From NCBI GenBank assembly GCA_049840935.1, contig JASGJA010000007.1:1-64000 (forward strand): a DNA stretch of 64,000 bases, in the 5' to 3' direction. Positions 1 through 9,037 of the stretch are shown piece after piece; position 1 is the first letter of the stretch, and each line of letters opens with the position of its first letter. The notes under the pieces were generated by a model. The model was not told the DNA's origin and searched no databases. It saw only the letters and a list, made by a program, of their open reading frames with translations. Both the position numbers and the translations under genes were made by a program. The DNA comes from Mesorhizobium_G sp049840935 (GTDB lineage Bacteria > Pseudomonadota > Alphaproteobacteria > Rhizobiales > Rhizobiaceae).

Positions 1-90
1 TTCGCTAGCCTTTCAAGTTTGGCCGTGACCAGCGGCCGATCTGGCCCGTGAGCGTCCGATGACCAACATCTGACCCGACCGCATTGTCAT
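1..90 (-). other. window edge; possible start of the next gene of the minus-strand cluster
   Basis: The stop codon of the aldehyde dehydrogenase (89-87) overlaps a minus-strand ATG at 90-88 in an ATGA arrangement, as expected for a translationally coupled next gene running off the left edge. The frame from this ATG closes after about 25 codons, while another frame stays open to the edge, so either the start is elsewhere or another indel is present. No family can be recognised from so little sequence. Confidence 0.25.
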
Positions 91-1541
91 GAGCGCTTGT
101 TGGACCCGAGTATCACCTTCAGGCCAAGGTCCGCGATCTTGCCGAACGGCGCACGCAGTAGGCTTGGCAAGTTCCAACGCCCCTGAACGAACACGCCCTT
201 GGCGTGGCTCATGGCGCGAAAGCCCTCAATACCGTGATAGGCGCCCATGCCGCTTGGCCCGACGCCACCAAAGGGCAAGTCGTCCTGGGCGAAATGCATC
301 AAGGTGTTGTTGATGCCGACATTGCCCGAGGTAGTGCGCGCCAGCAGTTTTTCGCAATCGGCATCCTGCTCGCCAAAATAATAGAGCGCCAGCGGGCGCG
401 GCCGCGCATTCACGTACTCGATCGCCTCGTCGATCGTACGATAGGGATGCACCGGCAGGATCGGTCCGAAGATCTCCTCCCGCATAATTTCGGCGGCGTC
501 ACCGGCTCCGACGACAAGCGTCGGCGCGATCGTGCGCGGTCGCTCCTGTGCTCGCTCAGGCGTCAGACCTGTCTCGATCACCCGCGCGCCGCTGGTTCGG
601 GCGTCCTCGATAAGATCTTTCAGTCGTTCGTAATGACGATCGTTGACGATCGAGGTGTAGTCGCGGCTGGTCGGCCCGCCGGGATAGAAGCGCGCGACGC
701 TTGCTTCGAATTCGGCGATGAAGGTGTCCAGATCGTTCTCATGGACCAGCGCATAATCTGGCGCAATGCAGGTCTGGCCTCCGTTGGCGAGCTTTCCGAA
801 TACCATGCTGTCGAGCGTCTGCCGGGTGGCATGGCCCTTCGCGATGATCGTGGGACTCTTGCCGCCAAGTTCCAGGGTCAGCGGCACCAGATTGTCGCTC
901 GCCGCCTTCATGATCTTGCGGCCGACAGGCGTGCTGCCGGTAAAGAGGATATGGTCGAAGGGCAGAGCGCTGAAGGTCGCGCCGACCTCCGGGCCGCCGA
1001 GCACGACGGCGACCTCCGCCGCCGGAAAACTCTCCTCGATCATCCGCCGGATCACCTCGCTGGTGCGTGGAGTCAACTCGACGGCTTCAGCATAGCGCGG
1101 CTGCCGGCGGCCAGCGCGGTCGCGAGCGGGATGACCGTGAGCGAGAACGGATAGTTCCACGGCGCCATCACGCCGACAACGCCCTTTGGCTGATACTCCA
1201 CATAGGCACGACCGGCGCGATAGAATAGGCCGACATGACGGCGCTCCCGCTTCATGAAGCGGCGCAGGTTCCGGCTAAGATAGTCGATCGCCTGGACAAC
1301 GCCGAGGATCTCCAGGATATCGGTTTCGTGGAGGGAGCGGTGGCCGAAATCGGCGCTGATCGCGCCTCCCAACTCGCGGCGATGAGCCAGCACGGCGGTA
1401 CGCAGTCGCTTCAGCCGTAGCTTGCGATCGGCGATACTCGGCGGCCCTTCGTTGAGAAAGGCGGCGCGCTGGCAAGCCAGCACGGCCGCCATATCATAGC
1501 CGGAAATCGAGAAAGGCCGCAGTCATCGCCTTCTCCATCAT
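87..1541 (-). pseudogene. calB: coniferyl-aldehyde-type NAD(P)-dependent aldehyde dehydrogenase, broken by two single-base frameshifts
   Basis: The gene encodes a full aldehyde dehydrogenase split over three frames. The N-terminal part (1492-1073) carries GVVGVMAPWNYPFSL. The C-terminal part (down to 87) carries TLELGGKSP with the general-base Glu, GGQTCIAPDY with the catalytic Cys, and EEIFGPILPV. Family members oxidise aromatic or aliphatic aldehydes to acids. One extra base near 1513 and one missing base near 1080 restore a 484-residue protein. The restored start ATG at 1541 overlaps the stop of the upstream hydrolase, so the genes are translationally coupled. The calB name rests on overall resemblance to coniferyl aldehyde dehydrogenases. 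The breaks may be true decay or sequencing error. Confidence 0.75.
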
Positions 1542-2375
1542 TCGCGAATGAAGGCGAGGAGATCGGCGTTAACCACATCGGCGTTGACCGTGAGCATCCC
1601 GTGCGAGAAGCCGGGATAGATGATCAATTTGCTGTTTTGCAGCAGCTTGTCCTGCATGATCGCAGCCGCCTTGTAAGGAACAACCTGGTCGTCGTCGCCC
1701 TGCATGACGAGGGTCGGGACGGTGATCGCCTTCAGGTCGTCGGTCTGGTCGGTTTCCGAGAAGGCCTTGATGCCTTCGTAATGCGCCTTGGCGCTGCCCA
1801 TCATGCCCTGGCGCCACCAGTTCTCGATCACACCCTGCGAGGGCTCGGCGCCCGGCCGGTTATATCCGTAGAACGGACCGGCCGGCACATCGAGGAAGAA
1901 CTGCGCCCGGTTGGCGGCGAGCGCCGCGCGGAAACCGTCGAAGACCTCGATCGGCGTGCCGTCGGGATTGCTGTCGGTCTTGACCATCAGCGGCGGGACG
2001 GCGCTGACCAGTACCGCCTTGGCGACACGCCCCTGCGGCTGGCCATGCTGCGCGACGTAGCGCGCAACCTGACCGCCGCCGGTCGAATGGCCGATATGGA
2101 TGGCGTTGCGAAGATCGAGATGCTCGGCGACTGCCGAGGCATCCGCCGCATAATGGTCCATGTCATGACCGTCGCTGACTTGGCTCGAACGGCCATGGCC
2201 GCGCCGGTCATGCGCGACGACACGGAAGCCTTCCTTGAGGAAGAACAGCATCTGGTTGTCCCAGTCATCGGCGATGAGCGGCCAGCCGTGATGGAAGTGG
2301 ATCGGCTGCGCATCCTTCGGACCCCAGTCCTTGTAGAAGATGTTCGGTTCCGTCTTTCGTTGTGACGAATGTCAT
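1538..2375 (-). pseudogene. alpha/beta hydrolase (non-haem chloroperoxidase-like), one frameshift near the N-terminus
   Basis: This is a cofactor-free alpha/beta hydrolase of the non-haem chloroperoxidase/esterase type. The catalytic triad is visible: nucleophile Ser in GHSTGGG, acid Asp in MQGDDDQVVP, and His in GFSHGM. The start ATG at 2375 is preceded by an AAAGGAGAAG ribosome site. The first 11 codons read MTFVTTKDGTE, and then an extra base near 2343 shifts the frame away from the expected FYKDWGPKDAQP segment and the HHGW oxyanion region. Removing it gives 278 residues, the normal family length. It is the middle gene of a minus-strand cluster between a decarboxylase-like gene and an aldehyde dehydrogenase. 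Its substrate is not evident. Confidence 0.75.
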
Positions 2376-2422
2376 GGTCGGCTTCTCCTTTCTGTTTGCT
2401 GGACCATCGAGCCCGCCGCCCG

Positions 2423-3330
2423 TTATGCACGCAGGCACCCTTGCAGAGGGCGCGGCATGTACAGAACCATCTGCGCATCCTTTATGACATCTAACCGGAC
2501 AATCGTCCCCACGCCGAGCCCATCGAGCAACTGGCTGATGGGACCACCCGAACCAAAAATCAGCTTCACATCGCGGGGAAACAGCGTTTGCGCGAACTCC
2601 GTAGGGTTGGTCTGAAACGAGGTCTGCCGCCATTCGCCGTCGACCACGCCGATCGAGGTATTGGTCGAGATGCACGATTGCGAAGGAACGCGGCGCAGCG
2701 CCGGCATGGGCGCGGTCAGCGTCGTGTCGGGAGTTCCATCGGTTGCCGCAATGCTGGCCGTGACGGCGCTCGAGATGTCAAGCCGAATGTCGGCAATCCA
2801 TTTCGGCAATTGATAACCGAAGACCCCGCGCACCCGGGCGATTTCCGTGTCGACGGCAGGGCCAGCACATGTGCGAAGAAACTCTGCCGCCGCATCGAGT
2901 CTATGAACTCCAGCGTCTGCAATCCCCGCGCGCCTGGTCGGCGGATGACCACAGCCACCGACACCTCGTTGTAAGGGTCATTGTCGCAAACCGCATAGGA
3001 AAAGAACGTTAGCGCGACGAGGCCATAGCCGGGAAGCGCCCGAAGCGGTTCGAGAGGGGCCGGCAGCATCGAGCGCAGTCGCTTCATCGGAGCCAGCATC
3101 AGCGTCTGGACATTGCTGGTGCGATAGTAGAAGTTCGGAGCCCAGGTCGGGCCGACCCGCGTCTGCGTCATCACCTTCGGGATACGTCGGAACAAGCCGA
3201 TATTGCCGACGGCCGGATCCTTTGCGACCTCGTCGAGATCCGGGTTCATGCGAAAGCGGTCGTAATATCCGCCCTTCGGGACCTTGACCTTCTGGCCTCC
3301 GAACTCGACTTCCGTGAACTGTTTTGCCAT
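2423..3330 (-). pseudogene. acetoacetate decarboxylase family protein, one frameshift
   Basis: The start MAKQFTEVEFGG at 3330 has an AAGGA site eight bases upstream. The body resembles acetoacetate-decarboxylase-fold proteins, with YNEVSVAVVIRRPG, then FFAHVLALP, then VFGYQLPKWIADI. A missing base near 2854 separates the N-terminal frame (to ALP) from the C-terminal frame (VDTEIARVRGVFGYQ). Adding one base gives 302 residues. It is the first gene of the minus-strand cluster and is transcribed divergently from a MerR regulator whose palindromic operator lies in the shared upstream region. The family assignment is from pattern memory; the real reaction could be another decarboxylation or a lactone-type conversion. 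Confidence 0.6.
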
Positions 3331-3485
3331 CGGTCTGGTCCTTCGCTGACTGCAACGCGCCGATCTCAATCCGGCCTCAAGGTTTCTTCGGGTCTTTCAA
3401 CGATTTCCGGGGCTGGCGCGCAGCTCAGGCGCACCCAACGCCCCGCAAGGCTGTCCAAAACCGGATTGTGGACATGCCGTAACAT

Positions 3486-3499
3486 TCAAGTTAACTTGA
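3486..3499. promoter_or_regulatory. 14-bp perfect palindrome, candidate operator of the adjacent MerR regulator
   Basis: TCAAGTTAACTTGA reads identically on both strands. It lies between the divergent decarboxylase gene (start 3330) and the MerR gene (start 3532), 33 bases upstream of the latter. MerR-family regulators bind such dyads between the -35 and -10 elements, and this half-site closely resembles that of SoxR-type boxes. The position suits autoregulation of the regulator and possibly control of the divergent cluster. Confidence 0.6.
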
Positions 3500-3531
3500 G
3501 GGTCAATAGGAATTTTCCGCGGACGTCAAAC

Positions 3532-4029
3532 ATGAACATCGGCGAATTGGCGATGCGCAGTGGTCTAACTCCATCGCGTATTCGTTTTTATGAGAGCATC
3601 GGCCTGCTGAAGATGGTAGAACGGCGGTCGAACGGCTATCGGACCTATCCGCCTGAAGCGCTTGTTCTGCTCGAATTGATTGCCACGGCGCAGAAGGCGG
3701 GATTCAGCCTTGATGAAATTCGCGTGCTCGTGCCCACTGACCTTGAGAACTGGCAACATGACACCTTGCTTGAAACGCTGAAGCGCAAGGTGGCCGATAT
3801 CGAGGCGCTTGAGACGCGGTTGGCGCAAAGCAGGAAGCAGCTTGTTGCTCTGATAAGGGACATCGAGGCCAAGCCGGACGACATCGACTGCGCGGAGAAT
3901 GCGCGACGGGTGCTGTCGCGTATGCTGGATGGCAGGACCGACCTCCCGGATATGGAGCCCAATGACGTCAAGCTTCTGGGAAAAAACGGCCGCGTGCGAG
4001 CAGACAGGCAAAGGTCGGCGATCGATTAA
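3532..4029 (+). CDS. MerR family transcriptional regulator
   Basis: This 165-residue protein has the N-terminal winged helix-turn-helix of MerR proteins (MNIGELAMRSGLTPSRIRFY), then the second wing region ERRSNGYRTYP, and a long helical dimerisation segment at about residues 80-115. The ATG at 3532 is chosen over an upstream open extension because family members begin exactly at this MNIGELA-type segment. The SoxR cysteine cluster is absent (only one Cys, near residue 121), so an iron-sulphur redox sensor is unlikely. It is divergent from the decarboxylase-hydrolase-aldehyde dehydrogenase cluster and probably controls it. The effector is unknown. Confidence 0.85.
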   Translation: MNIGELAMRSGLTPSRIRFYESIGLLKMVERRSNGYRTYPPEALVLLELIATAQKAGFSLDEIRVLVPTDLENWQHDTLLETLKRKVADIEALETRLAQSRKQLVALIRDIEAKPDDIDCAENARRVLSRMLDGRTDLPDMEPNDVKLLGKNGRVRADRQRSAID

Positions 4030-4043
4030 GGATTGTCAGACCG

Positions 4044-4728
4044 TTACAGGAGCGCCGCAACCTTTTCCGCTGTCGCCTTTGCCGACCACGGGTTCTGACC
4101 GGTCACGAGCCGGCCGTCAGCGATGGTATAGGAGACGAAGGGGATCAAGGCCTTCTCGTAGCGGGCGCCGCGCCGCTTCATCTCCGCCTCGGCATTGTAC
4201 GGCATCTTGCTGGCCACCCCGGCCAGCACTTCCTCTGTCCAGGAAAAGCCGGTCAGCCGTTTCCCGGCAACCAGCAAGTTTCCATCCGACAGCTTCGTGT
4301 TCAGCAGGCCACAATAGCCATGGCAGACAGCCGAGACGATGCCGCCACGCTCCCATATGGCGCGAGTGATCGCCTGCAGTTCCTCGCTGCCTGGAAAATC
4401 CCACATCACCGCATGGCCGCCAGTGAAGTAAATCGCATCAAACTCTGATGGATCGATCTGCTCGGGGTGACGCCGTCGATGACAACAGCGCCATGCGTTC
4501 CGGATCGTTCAGCCAAGCTTTCGCCGAGGCATCCAGCAAGGGCCACTTCAGCGCGCGGGGCTCAAGGGGCGAATGACCACCCTTCGGGCTGACAATGCTC
4601 TGCGTGAAGCCGTGTTCCGCGAAGATGTCATACGCATGCGTGAGTTCCGAAAGCCACAAGCCGGTCGGCTGACTTGGATCGGCATAGTGGGAAACGTTGC
4701 TTACGACGTGAAGAATGTGCTTGGTCAC
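4044..4728 (-). pseudogene. DJ-1/PfpI family (type 1 glutamine amidotransferase-like) protein, one frameshift
   Basis: The class I glutamine-amidotransferase-like fold shows the nucleophile elbow IVSAVCHGYCG with its Cys, preceded by FTGGHAVMWDFPG and followed by LLNTKLSDGNLL. Members include glyoxalase III and protein or DNA deglycases. A C4 run at 4464-4467 appears to hold one extra base that splits the N-terminal half (to SSTASP) from the rest; removing it gives 227 residues. The start is uncertain: a GTG at 4728 gives the familiar opening TKHILHVVSNVSHY, while an ATG at 4755 in the same frame adds nine residues. It faces the MerR gene tail to tail. Its function may be detoxification of reactive aldehydes, fitting the neighbouring aldehyde dehydrogenase. 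Confidence 0.7.
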
Positions 4729-4755
4729 AGGTTTTTGGCCGAATTTGTTTCGCAT

Positions 4756-5106
4756 GCTGCGGCACGTGTGCTGGCGATGGCACTCAATATCTAGCAGAAG
4801 CTAACCTTCCAGTGTGGTTGAAGGTCAAGCGAAATTCTTCCGCTAGATCAACTATAACGGTTGTTTCTATATGACAGGTTTTTGGACAGCGCCGGCAAAA
4901 AGCGGAACGGTCGACATGTCGGTTACTGAACGACAGCTATCCTCGACCAGCGTCTGAAAGCAGACCGTCTGCAGGCGGCCCCGTTGCTGTCATCTCGGAC
5001 TTGTTTTGATATCTTTGCCAGCTGGATTTTTGATAGTGGTCTAAAGATTGATTGGACTTGCACCGCGAACAGAGCGTGAGTGCTGTGACTTTGGTGGGAG
5101 CGCGGC
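4756..5106. other. 350-base stretch without a recognisable gene
   Basis: This is the junction between the accessory catabolic cluster and the recombinase module. It is AT-richer than its flanks and contains no ORF with a convincing start and ribosome site, no clear terminator and no repeat that I can see. It may hold the left boundary of the integrative module. Confidence 0.4.
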
Positions 5107-5352
5107 ATGGTCAGACGGTCAGATAAGCACAGTTGCGAGATTGATTACAAATCCGCTCGCGATCTGCTTGATCACATGGAGCCGGATCTGCGACTTCTCG
5201 AGGGAACAGTGTCGGTGTTACGTTCGCTTTCGGAAACGAGCGAGGCGGTGGAACCTACAGCACTTGAAGCCATCGCCTACCTAGCCGGCGAGACCACAGA
5301 GCGAATAACTTTACGCTGGCGCGAGACTTGCGATGTTATTCGCGGTCGCTAA
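5107..5352 (+). CDS. small hypothetical protein of the integrative module
   Basis: This is an 81-residue acidic, mostly helical protein starting MVRRSDKHSCEIDYK, with a purine-rich GGGAG site about ten bases upstream. I do not recognise a family. It lies about 270 bases before the DUF3489-DUF2924-recombinase run in the same orientation and has the looser codon use of that accessory block rather than of the core genes. A helper or regulatory role for the mobile module is a guess from position only. Confidence 0.5.
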   Translation: MVRRSDKHSCEIDYKSARDLLDHMEPDLRLLEGTVSVLRSLSETSEAVEPTALEAIAYLAGETTERITLRWRETCDVIRGR

Positions 5353-5457
5353 ACCGACTTCGATATCTCTAGCGCAAGGCGTCGAGTCGCCGCGCTTGCA
5401 TCTATTGCAACCCGACACCCCCTAAGATTAACTCTGATCGCCACCTCCTTGGAAATA

Positions 5458-5475
5458 TCCACTTGAACAAGTGGA
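5458..5475. repeat. 18-base inverted repeat upstream of the DUF3489 gene
   Basis: Two 8-base arms (TCCACTTG and CAAGTGGA) flank a central AA. It sits in the 270-base gap before the three-gene recombination module. It could be an operator for the module or the core of a serine recombinase attachment site; nothing here decides between them. Confidence 0.45.
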
Positions 5476-5624
5476 CTTCGGCGAGAGAAGGAGCGTTAGT
5501 GGTGGCGTGACGCCGTGCACTTAGAGCAGATGCCGATCTAGAAAACCTCTCTTGCCCGCCCAACTGCGGGCTTGTGTCAGTGCAAGCGCTGGATTGGCCG
5601 GCCTATAAACTGACGGAGAGTATC

Positions 5625-5954
5625 ATGTCCCACAGCACCATTTCAGAGATCGAGATCCGAACCCTTGACGATGAAAGGCCCTCGGATGCGGCGACTGCAA
5701 TTGAGCGGTCTGACAGGGCGCCGGGTCGGCCAGAGAACTCCAAGGCCGCGGTTGTCCTCAAAAAGCTGCGACTGACACGGGGAGTGACTGTCGCCCAGAT
5801 CATGGACTTGACAGGCTGGCAGCCACACTCGGTGCGCGGCTTCTTGTCTGCGGTAGTGAGGAAGAGGCTCAAGCTCAACCTGGTTAGTGAGATCGGCAAG
5901 GACGGCCAGCGGCGATACCGTGTGATCGATGTCATTGCCCAGCAAGCGGGCTGA
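5625..5954 (+). CDS. DUF3489 domain protein
   Basis: This 109-residue protein has a C-terminal winged-helix-like DUF3489 domain from about residue 40 (KAAVVLKKLRLTRGVTVAQI, then TGWQPHSVRGFLS). The ATG at 5625 has an ACGGAGAG ribosome site six bases upstream; an upstream in-frame extension to 5574 lacks one. DUF3489 genes commonly sit directly before DUF2924 and serine recombinase genes in alphaproteobacterial mobile islands, exactly as here. The domain's sequence suggests DNA binding, probably as an accessory or regulatory factor of recombination. No biochemical role is established to my knowledge. Confidence 0.8.
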   Translation: MSHSTISEIEIRTLDDERPSDAATAIERSDRAPGRPENSKAAVVLKKLRLTRGVTVAQIMDLTGWQPHSVRGFLSAVVRKRLKLNLVSEIGKDGQRRYRVIDVIAQQAG

Positions 5955-5958
5955 TACT

Positions 5959-6486
5959 GTGCCCGATAGACCCGATTTAAAGGCAGAGATCGCTGCCCTG
6001 AGTGACACCTCCCGTGATGAATTGGTCGAGCGGTGGTGCAAAATTTATGACAGGACACCGCCAAAAGGCGTTCGCCAGGAACTGATGATCAGAGCTGTTG
6101 CCTGGCATCTGCAGGCCAGGCGTCTCGGCGGTCTCTCCGCCGAGACGTGCCGCCTGCTCAGATCCGCCATAACCAGAGTCGAAAGTGAGATGCTCACCCG
6201 CGGCATGCAAGCAGATTCTGCCGCCAGGAAACAGGTCAAATCAACCACTGTTGATAAGCAATCTATCGATGGAGGTGCGGAGGCGGCTGGGACATCAAGG
6301 GCTCGCGAGCGTCGACACCTCGCACCCGGTGCAAGGCTGATGCGGGAGTGGGGCGGTCGAACCCATGTCATCGATGTAATTGAGGGCGGCTATGTATTCG
6401 AGGCGAAGATTTATCTCTCGCTGACCGCGATTGCCGGCAAGATCACAGGGACCCACTGGTCTGGGCCAAGGTTCTTCGGGCTATGA
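5959..6486 (+). CDS. DUF2924 domain protein
   Basis: The protein opens with DLKAEIAALSDTSRDELVERW, the typical start of DUF2924 proteins, and ends with a small domain around RLMREWGGRTHVIDVIEGG and FEAKIYLSLTAIAGKITG, which resembles a DNA-binding fold. I chose the GTG at 5959, just after the DUF3489 stop, because it places the family start near residue 4; an ATG at 5929 overlapping the previous gene would give 185 residues. Its stop overlaps the recombinase ATG (ATGA at 6483-6486), so the two are translationally coupled and the product probably acts with the recombinase. Confidence 0.8.
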   Translation: MPDRPDLKAEIAALSDTSRDELVERWCKIYDRTPPKGVRQELMIRAVAWHLQARRLGGLSAETCRLLRSAITRVESEMLTRGMQADSAARKQVKSTTVDKQSIDGGAEAAGTSRARERRHLAPGARLMREWGGRTHVIDVIEGGYVFEAKIYLSLTAIAGKITGTHWSGPRFFGL

Positions 6487-8141
6487 GCGCGAGTGCTCGA
6501 TCCAATCTCTCCAAGCAGTCGACCCAGCCGCGATTGCGTTGTGCGGTATACACTCGCAAATCAACCGAAGAAGGCCTCGACCAGGAGTTCAACTCGCTCG
6601 ACGCCCAGCGAGAGGCCTGTGCCGCCTTCATCACCTCGCAAGTCGGGCTGGGTTGGACGCTGGTGCCGGGCCGCTATGATGATGGCGGTATCTCCGGCGG
6701 GACGATGGAGCGCCCGGCGCTTCAACGCCTCCTTCAGGATATCCGAGACAGGAAGGTGGACGTCGTTGTCGTGTACAAGATAGACCGGCTGACCCGGTCG
6801 CTCGCCGATTTCGCCAAGATTGTCGAGGTATTCGATGCCAATGGAATCTCCTTCGTATCCGTCACCCAGCAGTTCAATACCACGACGTCCATGGGGCGGC
6901 TCACCCTCAACGTTCTTCTCTCCTTCGCCCAGTTCGAACGCGAGGTTACCGCGGAACGCATCCGCGACAAGATCGCAGCCTCTAGGAAGAAGGGAATGTG
7001 GATGGGCGGCACAGTCCCGCTAGGGTATCGGGTGCAGGACCAGAAGCTGCTGATTAGCGAGCCGGAGGCGAACTTCGTCAGAAGTCTGTTCAGCCGATAC
7101 CTCGAACTTAAATCTGTTCCGAAGCTGGCGAGGGAGGTCAGTCGACAGTCTGAGGCAGCAAACAACCCACAGGCGCAGGAGGGTAGCTGCGATCGATACC
7201 GTATCCGACCGATGTTTCCAGGCATGCTCTACAAACTGCTGGTAAACCCAATCTACATCGGCAAGGTTCGTCATAAGGGAGCGATCTATGACGGCGAGCA
7301 TGAACCTCTCATAGACGTCGAGCTCTTCGAGGCGATTCGAAAGCAACTCGCCCTCGGCGCAACCGTTCCGAAGGGTACTGCAATACACAGAGATACGCAT
7401 CTGCTGACCGGCATTCTGTTCGATGACACTGGTGACCGCATGTCACCCACTCATGGCAAGGCAAATGGACGGCGCTATCGATACTATGTTTCCAGCCGCG
7501 TCAGGAAATCCGAGGATCCTGTACCAGATAGCTGGCGTATCTCGGCGCAGGAGATCGAAAAGATTGTCCGCGAAAAGTCCATCCGGATACTGCGGGACCA
7601 GCCGCTCATCGCCAGCTGGATTGAGAACCACACTTCAGCCGATCGGGTCAAACTTGGAATGGACCGAGCCGACAGGTTCGCTCTGAATCTTTTAGAACGC
7701 GAGCAATCTGATTGCCAACGTACGACGATCGCAGCGATGTTCCAGTCTATCAACCTGTCCACCACATCGATCCGTTTCGAGGTCAAGACGAGGGAGATTG
7801 TTGGCGCACTGCTTAATGAGGACATTACCGACCATATCCATAGCCCTGACGATATCGTCGCAATAGAACTTCCGATCGATCTTCGGCGCCGCGGAAACGG
7901 CGTGCGCATCGTGATTAACTCACCCTATGTCCAACCGGAACCAGACCCATCGCTTGTCGATCTGGTCGCGCGGGCGCACATCTATCTCAACAGAGTTACT
8001 GGACCATCTGCGATGAACACCACCAGCATTGCAGAAGCCTTCAATGTCGACCGCGCCGATGTTGGCCGTGTCTTGCCGCTCGCCTTCCTCAGTCCGAGAT
8101 TCTGGATGCAATTCTCACCGGCAATCAACCAGCAGCCATGA
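6483..8141 (+). CDS. large serine recombinase (resolvase/invertase superfamily)
   Basis: This 552-residue enzyme has an N-terminal resolvase domain (about residues 18-170) with catalytic Ser27 in VYTRKSTEEG and conserved arginines in DAQREAC and YKIDRLTRSL. A recombinase domain follows (about 190-300, with LLVNPIYIGKVRHKGA), and then a region that in relatives carries a zinc ribbon but here lacks the Cys pairs around LLTGILFDDTGDRMS. Such proteins integrate and excise islands through a covalent serine-DNA intermediate. It is the last gene of the DUF3489-DUF2924-recombinase run and lies 407 bases from tRNA-Ala. It is probably active because the frame and the catalytic residues are intact. Confidence 0.9.
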   Translation: MSASARSNLSKQSTQPRLRCAVYTRKSTEEGLDQEFNSLDAQREACAAFITSQVGLGWTLVPGRYDDGGISGGTMERPALQRLLQDIRDRKVDVVVVYKIDRLTRSLADFAKIVEVFDANGISFVSVTQQFNTTTSMGRLTLNVLLSFAQFEREVTAERIRDKIAASRKKGMWMGGTVPLGYRVQDQKLLISEPEANFVRSLFSRYLELKSVPKLAREVSRQSEAANNPQAQEGSCDRYRIRPMFPGMLYKLLVNPIYIGKVRHKGAIYDGEHEPLIDVELFEAIRKQLALGATVPKGTAIHRDTHLLTGILFDDTGDRMSPTHGKANGRRYRYYVSSRVRKSEDPVPDSWRISAQEIEKIVREKSIRILRDQPLIASWIENHTSADRVKLGMDRADRFALNLLEREQSDCQRTTIAAMFQSINLSTTSIRFEVKTREIVGALLNEDITDHIHSPDDIVAIELPIDLRRRGNGVRIVINSPYVQPEPDPSLVDLVARAHIYLNRVTGPSAMNTTSIAEAFNVDRADVGRVLPLAFLSPRFWMQFSPAINQQP

Positions 8142-8547
8142 ACCCGCGACATCTTGCCAGGACCGAGTTGCCTATCGACTGGGTCGAACAGGACATCATC
8201 CTCCCGTAGGTGGTCTCTGGGACGTTCCAGGCACACAAGAAACTCGCCCGGCCAACAACAAGCGGCGTTTCGATGTTCGTTAGCTCGTCGCTTCCCTGCA
8301 TTTCAACTGATCGATAGGAGATGTCTGTTTTCCATCGCGACGCCATCGCGGCGATGCAGAAGCATCATGCTTTTAAACATGAGGGCACGCAAAACATCCA
8401 ACAGAGACAGAGGCTGTGGGATCAGCAAGACGCCGCCTGAATGTACGTCTCTGCCCCTGCAAACGATAGCCGCATATGGGCTAAGACACGGAAATTACGC
8501 AGCTATTCCGATTGCACACTGTGGGCTGGGTTTTGCCTATGTGCCGT
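8142..8547. other. 406-base gap between recombinase and tRNA-Ala
   Basis: No convincing gene is present on either strand. The longer open frames here lack ribosome sites and family resemblance. The stretch is lower in GC than the core and may contain the attachment junction of the integrative module. Confidence 0.4.
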
Positions 8548-8623
<76 letters not shown>

Positions 8624-8743
8624 CACCGAAGGATGCGCGCATTTATGGTCTACGCCTTATCGCTGTCAAGACGCCGCCGAAGCATCAGCACTTGCCGCAA
8701 TTGGCTCCAATAGCTACATGTCGCAGCGTGTCTGGAGCGAAAC

Positions 8744-9037
8744 ATGATCCCGGTTATTAACACCCTGCTTTTTGTCCTGAATATCTATTGGTGGATTGTC
8801 ATTCTGGCAGTCATATTTTCATGGCTCTATGCGTTCAATGTCGTGAACTCGCGCAACCAGTTTGTCGGCATGATCGGCAACGCGCTGTTCCAAATGACGG
8901 AGCCGGTTTTCCGCCCGATCCGCAACCTGCTGCCAAGCCTCGGCACCGTAGATATTTCGCCGCTGGTCGTGCTGGTAATCCTGTTTTTCCTTGAACAGGT
9001 GCTGGTGCAAATCGCACTTTCCTATTCCGGACTGTGA
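8744..9037 (+). CDS. YggT family membrane protein
   Basis: This 97-residue inner-membrane protein has two hydrophobic segments (about residues 8-30 and 70-92) around the conserved TEPVFRPIRNLLPSLGTVDISP loop typical of YggT. The family is linked in other bacteria to cell division and membrane organisation or osmotic tolerance, but its molecular role is unsettled. Its stop overlaps the start of the DUF167 gene, a pairing conserved in many proteobacteria. Confidence 0.9.
   Translation: MIPVINTLLFVLNIYWWIVILAVIFSWLYAFNVVNSRNQFVGMIGNALFQMTEPVFRPIRNLLPSLGTVDISPLVVLVILFFLEQVLVQIALSYSGL

Larger units (their letters stand above)
5107..8547. mobile_element. candidate end of an integrative element abutting tRNA-Ala
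   Basis: Four co-oriented genes of mobile type end just before the 3' end of tRNA-Ala(CGC), and the core chromosome starts directly on the other side of the tRNA. The 3' end of a tRNA is a common island attachment point, with the island on the 3' side, as here. No second copy of the tRNA 3' end is visible in the window, so the far end would lie to the left of base 1 and could include the catabolic cluster. Boundaries are inferred. Confidence 0.4.

Noticed and set aside
204..1154. Long plus-strand open frame of 316 codons opposite the aldehyde dehydrogenase
   Set aside because: It is the mirror of the high-GC aldehyde dehydrogenase gene, whose catalytic motifs are on the minus strand; the plus-strand translation has no family resemblance.
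3532..4029. SoxR identity for the MerR regulator, suggested by the SoxR-like palindrome
   Set aside because: The C-terminal four-cysteine cluster required for the iron-sulphur centre is absent.
8125..8346. 73-codon minus-strand ORF in the gap next to the recombinase
   Set aside because: It has no ribosome site, overlaps the end of the recombinase gene and has no recognisable features.
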